A stretch of DNA of 34,592 bases from Micavibrio sp. TMED27. GTDB taxonomy: Bacteria; Pseudomonadota; Alphaproteobacteria; Micavibrionales; Micavibrionaceae. Positions within the stretch are counted from its first letter, which is position 1, and every line of letters begins with the position of its first letter. This document shows, piece after piece, positions 6,500 through 15,123 of this stretch. Where the stretch lies: NCBI GenBank assembly GCA_002167715.1, contig NHCG01000003.1:1-34592 (forward strand). Direction: 5' to 3'. A model generated the notes under the pieces. The model had not been told where the DNA came from. It worked only from the letters and a program-made list of their open reading frames with translations, and searched no databases. The translations under genes and the position numbers were made by a program.

Positions 6500-7887
6500 T
6501 GGCTTATCTTAAAAAACTATTTATAAAAACGCCTGTTAAGTGGAAAATCATTTTTATTATTCTCTCTGTTTGCATTCCATCAACAATTATAGGTTTGTCA
6601 GCTGTATGTTTTTTTGACTCTAGTAAGGTAAAAGAAGAGCTTAAGAATAATTTAAAAGTTAGTGCCGAAATGACGAGCGACCATCTTTCAGCTTCTCTAG
6701 CGTTTGGGGATCAAAAGAATGCACGAAACATTTTAAAGTCCTTTAACCGAAATGAATCAATAGCTAAAGCTTGCTTGTATACACATGATGGAAGCTTATT
6801 TGCTGAGTATTTCAAAGCAGAGGCTTTAATATCAAAATGTTCGATGGAAATCGAACAAGAAACAGCTAAAGAGCAAAGCAGTTTTATAATTCATACAAAT
6901 ACTATAAACGAAAAAGCACTCAATAATCTTGGCACTCTAATAGTGTATTCGGATTTAAGCCGATTATCAAAAGTGCTATATAAGCAAGCTTTGTTTGTCA
7001 TTGGTTGTTTATTTTTTGTATTGTTGGCGATTAGTTATCCTCTCGCTCATGCAATTCAAAATACTATCTCCAGGCCCATTAACGAACTCTATGAAAAAAG
7101 CCTTGCGATATCTAATATGTCTCATCAACAATTAAGAAATCATAGTTCATTAGACGAAATACATCTATCTATACAAATGTTAGAAGAAATTAGAGGGTTT
7201 GCAGAAGTCTATTATGAAAGTATTGAGGCTACGCAAGCTGCATTAAACAATCATAAGCACCTGATTGATATGCTTAATGATAAACTCAAATCTAGAAAGA
7301 ACGTTCAAGATTTACTCTCAGATAATCTAAAAAATGCTGCATATGATAATGTTGTTGAAGTGGCTGAACGTAGTATTGAGATGCAGACACTCATGCATTA
7401 TGAAACTGAAGATCTATTAGATATATTTACATCGCTTTATCATGAACAGAGAACAATTTTAAGCACAGAGCAGAAAGCATATATTTCAAAGAATGAGCTA
7501 GAAGCTTTATTCAAGAAAGCTTTTAAAGATCTAGCAAGCCATAATTCTACTATATCAATAGCTACTATTGATTCTAATTGGAGTGTTAAAATATATGAAC
7601 AAGCCTTACTCAAAACTCTTGAAGGAGTAGAAAGACTATTTGAAGCACTGAGTTTTAAAAATGGACAGTACAAAATTAATATTGTGACGGGCCTAAATAG
7701 CCATAATGAAATTAATTTGTATTTAGAGAGGTTAAATAATTCTCAAAATGCATTTGATTTTGATCACAATCAGCTCGATTTTTCATTACTTAAAGTCAAG
7801 TATTTTAATAATATAAATAATCCTAACCCCAATAGTGTCTCATTAAAATTAGATAATAATATCGTCCAAATTACGGTGCTTTTGTAA
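6499..7887 (+). CDS. Two-TM HAMP sensor protein with degenerate or novel output region (YfiR partner)
   Basis: The protein has 462 residues. TM1 is at about 14-40 and TM2 at about 162-186. The periplasmic domain between resembles CHASE8 of YfiN-type sensors (SAEMTSDHLSASLAFGDQKNARNILKSF, ACLYTHDGSLFAEY). A HAMP segment (about 187-240, starting ISRPINELYEKSLAIS) leads into a long helical region. No GGDEF, EAL, MCP or H-box is visible. The last 150 residues loosely recall a histidine-kinase ATPase end (SVSLKLDNNIVQITVLL) but lack the N, G1 and G2 boxes. The ATG overlaps the yfiR-like stop (TAATG), implying translational coupling. It probably senses the periplasm under YfiR control and signals through protein contact. 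The output partner is not in the window. Confidence 0.6.
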   Translation: MAYLKKLFIKTPVKWKIIFIILSVCIPSTIIGLSAVCFFDSSKVKEELKNNLKVSAEMTSDHLSASLAFGDQKNARNILKSFNRNESIAKACLYTHDGSLFAEYFKAEALISKCSMEIEQETAKEQSSFIIHTNTINEKALNNLGTLIVYSDLSRLSKVLYKQALFVIGCLFFVLLAISYPLAHAIQNTISRPINELYEKSLAISNMSHQQLRNHSSLDEIHLSIQMLEEIRGFAEVYYESIEATQAALNNHKHLIDMLNDKLKSRKNVQDLLSDNLKNAAYDNVVEVAERSIEMQTLMHYETEDLLDIFTSLYHEQRTILSTEQKAYISKNELEALFKKAFKDLASHNSTISIATIDSNWSVKIYEQALLKTLEGVERLFEALSFKNGQYKINIVTGLNSHNEINLYLERLNNSQNAFDFDHNQLDFSLLKVKYFNNINNPNPNSVSLKLDNNIVQITVLL

Positions 7888-8100
7888 TATTAAAAAGTTC
7901 GAAGAAGTCATCTTTCAGGTGAACTCTGTTGAAGCGACTAAATAACTAAAAACATGCTCGACCCTTGCACTTGAAGAGTAGAAGAGGGCGCTTAAAAAGG
8001 CGCAGAAAAAGCTCTCGCATGGAAGCAGGGCAAAGACACTAAATGAGGGTAGGGGATTTCGCTCGGATAACATCGATTGTGTAAAATAAAATTCGAATGC
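7888..8100 (+). pseudogene. Intergenic remnant sharing a 16-mer with the 1040-1621 gene
   Basis: This lies between two convergent genes. GGGCGCTTAAAAAGGC at 7986-8001 is identical to 1557-1572 inside the HTH/coiled-coil gene and is followed by a similar GCAGAAAA in both. Translated in the matching frame it gives RALKKAQKK against RALKKALDAEK. I read it as a relic of a second copy of that gene's 3' end. Nothing else is recognised here. Confidence 0.35.
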
Positions 8101-10647
8101 TTAGGTTGAAATGCTAATCAAATTAGAAACGCTCGTGTAGAGGCCAATTTCTTGTTCTGCATCAATACTAATAATTAAACTGTAACGCACAGGAAATTTG
8201 TGGCAGTCATAAAACTCGTGTCCATCTTGAAAAGATCTTGTTGCAAACCATCCCTTTACAGGGAAAACAGCTATTTGTCCCATCTCAGAGAGTTGAGAAG
8301 CGGGGCCGTGCCATATGTCATGTACAACAGATCCTGCTTTACCACGAAGTTTCCTCCCTATAACCCATTTATTGTCAGGGGCAGGAGACCCAATTTCTAC
8401 AACATCATCATCATCCAATTCAATCATCTTCTGAAGGGATCTTTGGAATGCTTCTTCCGACTCATCCTTATGTTTTTCTTTAAATCTTAGTAAATGACTA
8501 GCGTAATGATATTTTTGATTCTTCTCCCAAGAACGTGAGCCAGGACAAGGATTAATAAAATAAGAGAGCGTAACTTTCATTTTAAGTTCTACATCAGGAT
8601 GGATATCTAAGACATCTTTAGGCCATGGTAAATTATGGAGGTTAAAATATCCAAGTGAAGCAGATCCGGCTTTAGATTCAGGATCATATGGCTGAATAGT
8701 ATCTTCAATTATCATTGTTATGCCGCTCTCACCGCTACCAAACAATCTAGGTTGGTAAGGCTCTCCAAATCCATATTGGCGCATTACTTCCTGTATATGC
8801 CTTTTACTTCCATCATTACCTTTAAGCATATTTTCACGCCATTCAGCGCTATGAATCATGAGTCCTCTATATGTTTCAGGCCAATGATTAGGCTGTCTAG
8901 CCATTAATTGGGCAGCAAGTCTCGAAGCTGACGCTGTAGCCGCACTTGTAGCGTTCATACTAGTCAACGGCCTTGTTTGAAAGTGAGAGGCCGTAGAAAG
9001 TAGCTCAAGTGAATCTCTTTGTATTATGTGTCCTGCTTCACTTTGGGCTATATTGCCTCCCTCCATAACGATTTCTGGTTTTATGGGCCATCTAGGTTCC
9101 CAATTTTTTGAAGTTCTAGAAAAAGGGGAAAGTTCTTCAAAGCCAGCTAGCGCTCGCGAACGACGAGATTCATCGTCAGCTTCTGCGATTGAATTTTTTC
9201 TTGTGATAGCTCCTACCGTTATTGAATTCCATGATTGAGCTGGATTTTCAATCCTAGATTCATAAAGAGTCTTTGGATATTCATAAGTTAAAAAATTTCT
9301 ATGGTTTCCTGCAGAAACCATAATTAGGCGCTTTGGGTTGTTTTCTTCTTGGCTGCCTGAGGCACTTGCATCCATAGCCGCTGACCAAGACGAAGGACGA
9401 CCATCATCTAAAGGAGTATTTTGCGTAAGCGCTAAACAATACACTCTTTGTCGATCCGGATTTTTACTTTCAGGTCTCGCAACAGCTTCCTGGGTTACAG
9501 CACCGTAATTTTCAGGCTCATGTTCATTACCATCATGAATAATTTTGATTGATTCCAATCTATGGGTCTGAAGCCATTCCTGAGTACTCAACATGAGCTG
9601 TCTCAGGTCATCATAAGCTGCTAAACCTGCCATAGGAGTGCCGTGGGCAGAGCGTTGATCTGGATGATCAGCCACCCCATATTGAGGCAACACACTATCA
9701 AGATCATTTTCTGAAAATAAATTTTCTAATAGGGGGTGGCCATGATTCACCCCTGTATCTAATATACAAACTGCTGGAGCATCTTCAGAAGGCCATTGAA
9801 TACGTGCTATAGCTTCATCAACCCAGTCGTGCTGCTCACCGCCAGAAAGCTCACTAAGATCAACACTACATGGCCTTACTTTCCTAATCTCTGTAAGACT
9901 ATTTAAGAGATCTAAAGAACTTTCCAGCTCAGCCGATTTTGCTTTGACCAAAACAATATCATTATCTGGTAAACGTAACCTGAATTGATTTGCTTCTAAA
10001 CCTAATCTTACCCGTTCTTCTTCAAACTGCTCTAACCAATTTTTTTGCCTATTTGCGGCCCGCGCTGCTCTGGATACCCAGAGCTCCCACCAAATTTCAT
10101 CTTGCGTTTCAGGTAGTGGCTCTGCTTCTGTCCACAAAGCATTCAACGCTGCAGAACCAATAGAATTAATATTGGATAACAAATCTGCGTTACTAGGGTT
10201 GGTACCACTTTCACTATGACGATCTTTACTACGGTCAGAGTAAGCTTCTATCTTATTCGCTAATGTATCAAGCTCTCCATATGGCACAAGAATAGAAGCG
10301 CAAGTAACCATTTCTCCGTTTTCTACTCTATATCTAACATTTAGGAGATTGATCCCATCCTTATATCTGCTTGGTTTTTTCTCAAGCGACGTAAACTTCA
10401 GAGGATAGCCAGGTGCCGATTCAACATTTAATATTAAGCCGAAATCATCGCCCTTGCCGATTTCCTTACGTCTCTCAGCTTCTTCTTCAAAGTCTTCTTC
10501 TACTTTTTTGATATGTTGTTTTAAACGTACTGCGTGATCATCAACATTTAATGATCGTCGATTAAAATTGCCTCTACCACTTCCTTTAAATTTAAGTCGT
10601 TGTGGGTTTGCAGGAATAAAAAGATGTCTATGATGAAAATCGGGCAT
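8101..10647 (-). CDS. ietS: IetS-like subtilisin (S8) serine protease
   Basis: The protein has 848 residues with no signal peptide. The S8 catalytic residues are visible in order: D297 (AVCILDTGVNHGHP), H335 (SAHGTPMAGLAAY), oxyanion N448 (IMVSAGN) and S568 (TSMNATSAATASASRLAAQL). Long N-terminal (about 280) and C-terminal (about 250) extensions flank the protease domain, as in large cytoplasmic subtilases paired with AAA ATPases. The pair is known as IetAS: ietA/ietS were described as plasmid incompatibility/stability genes on an Agrobacterium Ti plasmid, and the pair was later reported as an anti-phage system. The protease is presumably the toxic effector restrained by IetA. The gene begins 16 bases after the ietA stop, one operon. 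The assignment rests on motifs and gene order. Confidence 0.82.
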   Translation of the reverse strand: MPDFHHRHLFIPANPQRLKFKGSGRGNFNRRSLNVDDHAVRLKQHIKKVEEDFEEEAERRKEIGKGDDFGLILNVESAPGYPLKFTSLEKKPSRYKDGINLLNVRYRVENGEMVTCASILVPYGELDTLANKIEAYSDRSKDRHSESGTNPSNADLLSNINSIGSAALNALWTEAEPLPETQDEIWWELWVSRAARAANRQKNWLEQFEEERVRLGLEANQFRLRLPDNDIVLVKAKSAELESSLDLLNSLTEIRKVRPCSVDLSELSGGEQHDWVDEAIARIQWPSEDAPAVCILDTGVNHGHPLLENLFSENDLDSVLPQYGVADHPDQRSAHGTPMAGLAAYDDLRQLMLSTQEWLQTHRLESIKIIHDGNEHEPENYGAVTQEAVARPESKNPDRQRVYCLALTQNTPLDDGRPSSWSAAMDASASGSQEENNPKRLIMVSAGNHRNFLTYEYPKTLYESRIENPAQSWNSITVGAITRKNSIAEADDESRRSRALAGFEELSPFSRTSKNWEPRWPIKPEIVMEGGNIAQSEAGHIIQRDSLELLSTASHFQTRPLTSMNATSAATASASRLAAQLMARQPNHWPETYRGLMIHSAEWRENMLKGNDGSKRHIQEVMRQYGFGEPYQPRLFGSGESGITMIIEDTIQPYDPESKAGSASLGYFNLHNLPWPKDVLDIHPDVELKMKVTLSYFINPCPGSRSWEKNQKYHYASHLLRFKEKHKDESEEAFQRSLQKMIELDDDDVVEIGSPAPDNKWVIGRKLRGKAGSVVHDIWHGPASQLSEMGQIAVFPVKGWFATRSFQDGHEFYDCHKFPVRYSLIISIDAEQEIGLYTSVSNLISIST

Positions 10648-10663
10648 AAAAAATTAAGTTAAA

Positions 10664-11644
10664 TCAATGATTAGAAAATAGCCTTCTCTCGGTTACCGCG
10701 TTTAATAACATCGTAGAGTTAATTTTTTTCTTATCATGAATAATCATGTCTTTAATTGCCTCCTCACAAGCACGAGTAATTTCAGCATAACTTAGACCTC
10801 TTGCAGCTTGTACAATCTTATTTTGAGATAACTTAGAAGTTTGAAAACCTTTTAATAACTGTAAAAACGTCTTCCAAATTTCTTCATCGTTAGGTAAACT
10901 AAATTCTATAAGATCATCAAACCTACGATAAAGCGCTTTATCTAGCTTTTCACCATAATTAGTAGCAGATATTACAATACTTTCACTATTTAATTTTTCG
11001 ATATTCATCAAAAAACCATTGAGTATACGCCGCATTTCTCCCACATCATTTTCGAATTCACGAGAGTATCCTACACTGTCAAATTCATCAAATAAGTACA
11101 CAGCTTTAGAATTATTAATAGCGTCAAAAATAACACGCAGCTTTGATAAAGATTCACCAAGATATCGTGTAATCAAAGCATCTAGTCTAATCACGAATAG
11201 GGGAACACCTAATTCATTAGCAAGTGCCGAGGCAGTAAAAGTTTTTCCACAACCAGGAGGTCCAGTAAATAAAAGTCGTTGTCTGGGTTTAAGTCCATTT
11301 GCCTTAATTCTAGAAAGATTATGTTGCTCTCCCAAAATTCTAGATACACGTTCAGATAATGATTTGTTGAGAACAAGATCAGATAGCTTACGATTATCGT
11401 GAATAGCCTCTAAAAGATCTGCTGCTTCTCCTCGAGGGGTAGCAACATGAAGAACTTTCCCAACAGTAGTATTAGATTTTTGAATTCTAGCTCTATCTAC
11501 TAAATCACGGATATCTTGAGCTAATTTCTTATTGCCCTTTTTTGCCTCGGCCGCAGCCACTTGCATAGCGACAGCATAAAAACGCTGATCATTTCCATCG
11601 CTATGAGTTTTTAAAAGCTCTTTTATTTGTATTGCTGTTGCCAC
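10664..11644 (-). CDS. ietA: IetA-like AAA ATPase
   Basis: The protein has 326 residues. A helical N-terminal domain (1-100) precedes an AAA core: Walker A GPPGCGKT (128-135), Walker B VYLFDEFD (182-189), sensor 1 VISATNY (N229), and arginine-finger region LYRRFDD (R240/R241), then a C-terminal lid (LSYAEITRACEEAI). The start codon is GTG (11,644-11,642), 4 bases after an AGG. It is encoded directly upstream of the subtilase on the same strand, the order expected for ietAS. In the two-component system the ATPase acts as antitoxin or regulator of the protease. The 241 bases upstream (11,645-11,885) are AT-rich and hold a TATAAT on the minus strand (11,719-11,714) beside a GTTTAGTAAAC palindrome (11,735-11,725), a possible promoter/operator without a clear -35. 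Confidence 0.85.
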   Translation of the reverse strand: MATAIQIKELLKTHSDGNDQRFYAVAMQVAAAEAKKGNKKLAQDIRDLVDRARIQKSNTTVGKVLHVATPRGEAADLLEAIHDNRKLSDLVLNKSLSERVSRILGEQHNLSRIKANGLKPRQRLLFTGPPGCGKTFTASALANELGVPLFVIRLDALITRYLGESLSKLRVIFDAINNSKAVYLFDEFDSVGYSREFENDVGEMRRILNGFLMNIEKLNSESIVISATNYGEKLDKALYRRFDDLIEFSLPNDEEIWKTFLQLLKGFQTSKLSQNKIVQAARGLSYAEITRACEEAIKDMIIHDKKKINSTMLLNAVTERRLFSNH

Positions 11645-11885
11645 GGCCTATGAAATTCCAATAATTTGTTTCTAATTAAAACTTACTCTAAATGAATAAT
11701 TTTTCCCAGTTTAATTATAGACAAGTTTACTAAACATATTCTCAACAACATAAAATTATATCATTTCCCATAAGATACATTATCGGACTACTTGTCTAGC
11801 TTCCTTTAAAAGCTCTTTATAACCTACTAAATTCTCAAGTATTAAAAATCACATATTTTAAATAATCAAATTTCCTGTATTGTCA

Positions 11886-12162
11886 TCATTGTGAGTTGTG
11901 GTTTCGTTTATATTCTTCAATAAGTTCCAAGGCTTTTTCTTTATCCTTCGCATTAAGACGCTTTACTAACTGTTTTTTGAGTTCTTCCGCTTGAGATTTT
12001 TTACGGCCATTAAGACCGTTTTGAAGTGCTGTTTCAATCCAAACGTAGCTTTCAATATATTTATCAGTATCTTGCGAAAATAGCACTGCCAATTGATGCT
12101 GCGCAGGCGCATAACCAGCTCTTGCGGATTTAGTTATCCACTCTACAGCAATGTGCCTATTT
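11886..12162 (-). pseudogene. C-terminal fragment of a Sel1-repeat protein interrupted by the Tn3-family transposon
   Basis: This encodes 91 residues including HIAVEWITKSARAGYAPAQHQLAVLF, a Sel1/TPR-like repeat, then a helical tail rich in Lys and Glu. The open frame continues to 12,197 inside the transposon end, but those 14 codons are transposon sequence. The N-terminal part is at 25,815-26,685. Deleting 12,163-25,819 (element plus one TATTT) joins them as ...IPINR-HIAVEW... without frameshift. The rebuilt protein (about 380 residues from the preferred start) matches the intact paralogue at 31,413-32,579 (388) in length and repeat order. Confidence 0.9.
12158..12162 (+). repeat. Target-site duplication (left copy)
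   Basis: TATTT directly abuts the left inverted repeat. The same five bases follow the right inverted repeat at 25,815-25,819. A 5-bp duplication is the normal product of Tn3-family transposition. Confidence 0.92.
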
Positions 12163-12196
12163 GGGGTAAAGTGAGCGTAGCTGTCATATGGGGCCA
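12163..12196 (+). repeat. Left terminal inverted repeat of the transposon
   Basis: 34 bases beginning GGGGTAAAGTGAGCGTAGCT. They match the reverse complement of 25,781-25,814 at 33 of 34 positions; the mismatch is T against A at position 25. The GGGG outer end is usual for the Tn3 family. Confidence 0.95.
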
Positions 12197-12215
12197 CGCC
12201 ATATGCTCGACCTCT

Positions 12216-12962
12216 TCAGATATCTGTTTGCAATGTCTCAATGGTGCAGGCTATATCGCCTGTCCACGGATCGCCGTGCCCTGTAAGGAGCGTAAGGTCT
12301 CCCAGGTCTTTATATTTGTTGAGTGATTGCAGCACCTGTTGCCTGTCATCTTCGGTCAGGCGTGGGGTGATTTGAGGTTTGCCTTTTTTGCCTGTAAGCA
12401 TGTTGATCGTCACCAGGGCATCGCCCGCAAAAAGAACTTTTCTGTCCGGCAACCAGAAAGATACGGAGCCGAATGTATGCCCCGGCGTAAAAATCACTTG
12501 CGACTTGCCCGGAACGTCCAAAGTTTCACCATCCTGTTTGAAAGGGATATACTCTCTGATCGATGGACCAAAAAACACGTTGTTCAACACGGCAGTTGCG
12601 AGCATTTTGATCGGGTGTGGACGCCAGGCATTCAAAAGTAGCCCCCAAGGCGGAATCTGCGCCCCGCCACATCTCAAGCGTTTATCGTCAAGGGAATGCG
12701 CGTAGATGGGGCAGCCGGTTGTCTTTTTCAGTGTGGAAGCAAACCCGACATGATCCAGATGCGCATGGGTAATTAAAATCGCCCGAATATCCCCTAGACT
12801 TCCTCCCAGCTTTCGTACAAGGGATTCAACCTGACCAAGAAATCCGGGGAACCCCGCGTCAATCAGGGTAAACTCTCTTCCGTCCCTTATAAGGTAGAAA
12901 TTGAAATATTCATTACCGAGACGAAATACATTATCGGCAACTTCGTTGTTATATGTGCTCAT
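12216..12962 (-). CDS. MBL-fold metallo-hydrolase
   Basis: The protein has 248 residues. Zinc-ligand motifs: THAHLDHVG (H-x-H-x-D-H) near residues 85-93, FTPGHTFGSVSFW (His about 161), and a later LFAGDAL with Asp bridging, plus LTGHGDPW near the C-terminus. It has no signal peptide, so it is probably cytoplasmic. It resembles general glyoxalase-II/lactonase-like MBL proteins; the substrate cannot be told. AAAGGGG precedes the ATG by about 6 bases. It is first inside the left transposon end, transcribed toward it, downstream of the GST relic and TetR gene. Confidence 0.85.
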   Translation of the reverse strand: MSTYNNEVADNVFRLGNEYFNFYLIRDGREFTLIDAGFPGFLGQVESLVRKLGGSLGDIRAILITHAHLDHVGFASTLKKTTGCPIYAHSLDDKRLRCGGAQIPPWGLLLNAWRPHPIKMLATAVLNNVFFGPSIREYIPFKQDGETLDVPGKSQVIFTPGHTFGSVSFWLPDRKVLFAGDALVTINMLTGKKGKPQITPRLTEDDRQQVLQSLNKYKDLGDLTLLTGHGDPWTGDIACTIETLQTDI

Positions 12963-12993
12963 ATTTACCCCTTTCTTTGCTAAAAACAGTTCT

Positions 12994-13256
12994 TTACGCT
13001 TGTTGCGCTATGAAGAGAGTGTCGATGCCCAGTGCGGATTCTCCGCGATACGCCCATAAAGGGCTTTAACATTTGGGTAAACCGACAAGTCTATCGGTAG
13101 CCTGCCCATGATTGGTTCGCTAAAGGCGATGGCGTAATCGGCCAATGTCCAGTCTTGCCCGACGCGCTGTCCTTGAGTGCCGCCTTCGGATCAATGGCGT
13201 CATATCTGGCGTGATGAGATGTGAGGTCGAGGGACTGGGGGGGGGATAGATGACAT
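12994..13256 (-). pseudogene. Glutathione S-transferase relic
   Basis: The C-terminal GST signature is clear in one frame: QGQRVGQDWTLADYAIAFSE, then LPIDLSVYPNVKALYGRI, then AENPHWAST, with a TAA at 12,994-12,996. Upstream, HHARYDAIDPKAA lies in another frame. An ATG at 13,256 with a good AAGGAG leads into a run of nine C residues that breaks the frame again. The whole N-terminal thioredoxin-like domain is missing, so this is a remnant with at least two frame breaks. It lies right after the tetR stop and was probably part of that operon. Confidence 0.75.
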
Positions 13257-13287
13257 TTCAAAGACTCCTTGGTTTCTGAGGATATTT

Positions 13288-13857
13288 TTACGTGCCTATA
13301 AACTTGGATATAGTATCTGTCACATCACGGACCTGACTCACATCGCCGGTTGCGCGTTTGACTAACAGCGCGCCCTGAAGTGCACTGAAAAATACGCGCG
13401 CCATGTGAGGCGGGGTTTCGTCAAATTGAAATTCGCCATTTTCCTTACCTTCGCGCAGGATATCCTCCAGCCAGCGTTGATGACTTTCCATGAAGCGTTT
13501 AACCTCTTCGTGCATCTCTTCCGGCAAGGCCATGATCTCTCCGGCCAGTGCGCCGCATAAACAAACCTTGTCCGGCGTTTGTGCATAGTCCAGATAGGGC
13601 GAAAAATAAAACGCCAGCGCCTCCCAGACTGTTTTGCCGGGGTCGGCTTTGATCGCCTCTATCTGATCGGCAAATCCAAGCCGGTAGCGCTTGATAACGG
13701 CTTCACCTAAAGCGGCCTTGCTCGGGAAATGGTGGATGATGCTGGGCTTTTTTATGCCAACACGTTCGGCGATGTCCTGAAAGCTGATCGCGCTGTAGCC
13801 GCGCGATTGTATTAGCTCTTGGGCCGTGTCCAGAATCTGTGTGGCTGTGTCTGTCAT
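13288..13857 (-). CDS. TetR/AcrR-family regulator
   Basis: The protein has 189 residues. The N-terminal HTH is classical (residues 3-48: ATQILDTAQELIQSRGYSAI, SFQDIAERVGIKKPSIIHHF, PSKAALGEAVI). The ligand domain contains KVCLCGALAGE, a two-cysteine turn seen in TetR proteins that sense electrophiles or oxidants. Its neighbours, a GST relic and an isochorismatase-like hydrolase, fit control of a detoxification set. Its operator was not identified; a loosely dyad TACCTACCGTTAGTAAG in the promoter region of the membrane-protein gene (about 15,849-15,865) is a possible target. Confidence 0.87.
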   Translation of the reverse strand: MTDTATQILDTAQELIQSRGYSAISFQDIAERVGIKKPSIIHHFPSKAALGEAVIKRYRLGFADQIEAIKADPGKTVWEALAFYFSPYLDYAQTPDKVCLCGALAGEIMALPEEMHEEVKRFMESHQRWLEDILREGKENGEFQFDETPPHMARVFFSALQGALLVKRATGDVSQVRDVTDTISKFIGT

Positions 13858-13941
13858 AACTTTTAATATAGAGGCTTAGGGGAAGCGCTTCTACAGTTAC
13901 TTAATACCACTGCAAAAATGCTCCCACCTAAAAACCCTTTT

Positions 13942-14559
13942 TTACGCTGCCTGCCGATTTTGCAGGTCTTGCGTAAATTCATCGACTGTTACGGCCTTGG
14001 CAAACATCGGATAGCTGCCTTCAACCGTCGCTTTATGCTTGGCCGAATCCAGCGCAGCCGTAGCATCGGTCAGGTTGTAGACCTCAAAGCCCTTATCATA
14101 AGCCGCGCGCATCGTGCATTCGACGCAGGCATCAGTGAGAAGTCCGGCTAGAACCAATGTTGTAATCCCGCGCTCTTTGAGCATTTTCTCAAATTCAGGA
14201 TTGAGAAAGGCGCTCATGCCGTGTTTCTCAAGGACGGTATCGCCGTTTTCGATATCCAGCCCTTCGGCAGTTTCCGAGCCCCAGGTGCCTTTAATAAAAC
14301 CGCCCGTCTCGCCCACGGCGGCAAAGATGCCATAGCCGTTATGGGTGACTTCCGGGTAGCCTTCGCTAAAGGTAATGCGGGTGTTGATGACCGCTGCACC
14401 AGCGCTGCGGGCCGCGGCAATCGCGCTGTTCAGCCTGTCTTTCAGGCCGGGACCGTTTTCTGCTGCCTGAATGGCTTCGTATAAAACGCCGCCTTCGGTG
14501 AGGAAATCGTTCTGGCCATCCAGAATGACCAATGCTGTTGTTTGTGGGTTCAGTGTCAT
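13942..14559 (-). CDS. Isochorismatase-like cysteine hydrolase
   Basis: The protein has 205 residues. The catalytic triad of the family is present: D14 (LVILDGQNDF), K112 (VLEKHGMSAF) and C145 (LTDACVECTMRAA), with the preceding cis-peptide-like GLLTDACV. Family members hydrolyse isochorismate, nicotinamide or other amides. The 'ACVECTxRAAxDxGFEV' form is typical of uncharacterised plasmid and chromosomal cysteine hydrolases. A good AAGAAAGGAGAAAACC precedes the ATG. It lies downstream of the GlcG-like and membrane-protein genes on the same strand. Confidence 0.87.
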   Translation of the reverse strand: MTLNPQTTALVILDGQNDFLTEGGVLYEAIQAAENGPGLKDRLNSAIAAARSAGAAVINTRITFSEGYPEVTHNGYGIFAAVGETGGFIKGTWGSETAEGLDIENGDTVLEKHGMSAFLNPEFEKMLKERGITTLVLAGLLTDACVECTMRAAYDKGFEVYNLTDATAALDSAKHKATVEGSYPMFAKAVTVDEFTQDLQNRQAA

Positions 14560-14596
14560 GGGTTTTCTCCTTTCTTAAGAGAGTTAGGGTTAAACT

Positions 14597-15123
14597 TTAT
14601 TGATCCTTTTTCTTCGGCAGACGATCTTGGATTTTGTTCAGACCCGCGCGAGCACAGGCCTCATCCTTATCGCCGCCCGGTGCGCCGCCCACGCCAATCC
14701 CGGCGATGATTTTCCCATTTGCCCAAATGGCAAGCCCGCCAGCGAGTGGCAGAATGCCAGGAATATCGGCGACCGCTGCCAATGCTGGATTATTCGCCTG
14801 TGCCTTATTCAACATGGCAGCGAATTCCCCGGTGCTGTTGATTTAAAGACCGGACCCATCGTGGCCATCGTATAGGCCTTGCCGTAGCTGGAATCCTTGG
14901 TATGAATCGTACTCCCGTCACCTTTGAGCTGGAGTTTTTTATAGCCCGCAACATCGACAATTGTGACAGTGACTTTATAGCCTTCAAGTTCACAGGCCTT
15001 AATCGCTGCCATGCCTGCCTCAACGGCCAAATCCAAGGGCAAGTGGTAGTTCTCATGCGCAGCACGAGCCTGAGCCGAAGCGAGTATCATGAGGGCAAAG
15101 CAAAGTGTAAGGAGTCGTTTCAT
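14597..15123 (-). pseudogene. GlcG/HbpS-like haem-binding protein, frameshifted
   Basis: The N-terminal frame (15,123-14,809) gives a signal peptide (MKRLLTLCFALMILASAQARA) and ...VTIVDVAGYKKLQLKGDGS...KAYTMATMGPVFKST. The C-terminal frame (to 14,597) gives STGEFAAMLNKAQANNPALA...ILPLAGGLAIWANGKIIAGI...GGAPGGDKDEACARAGL. Together they make one complete GlcG/HbpS protein, so a single-base change near 14,830-14,845 broke it (a sequencing error is also possible). The family is periplasmic and some members bind haem or sense redox stress. Its ATG overlaps the upstream membrane-protein stop by one base (TGATG). Confidence 0.8.

Noticed and set aside
12093-12705. Plus-strand ORFs opposite the MBL gene
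   Set aside because: The minus-strand MBL protein has intact zinc motifs and a ribosome-binding site; the others have none.
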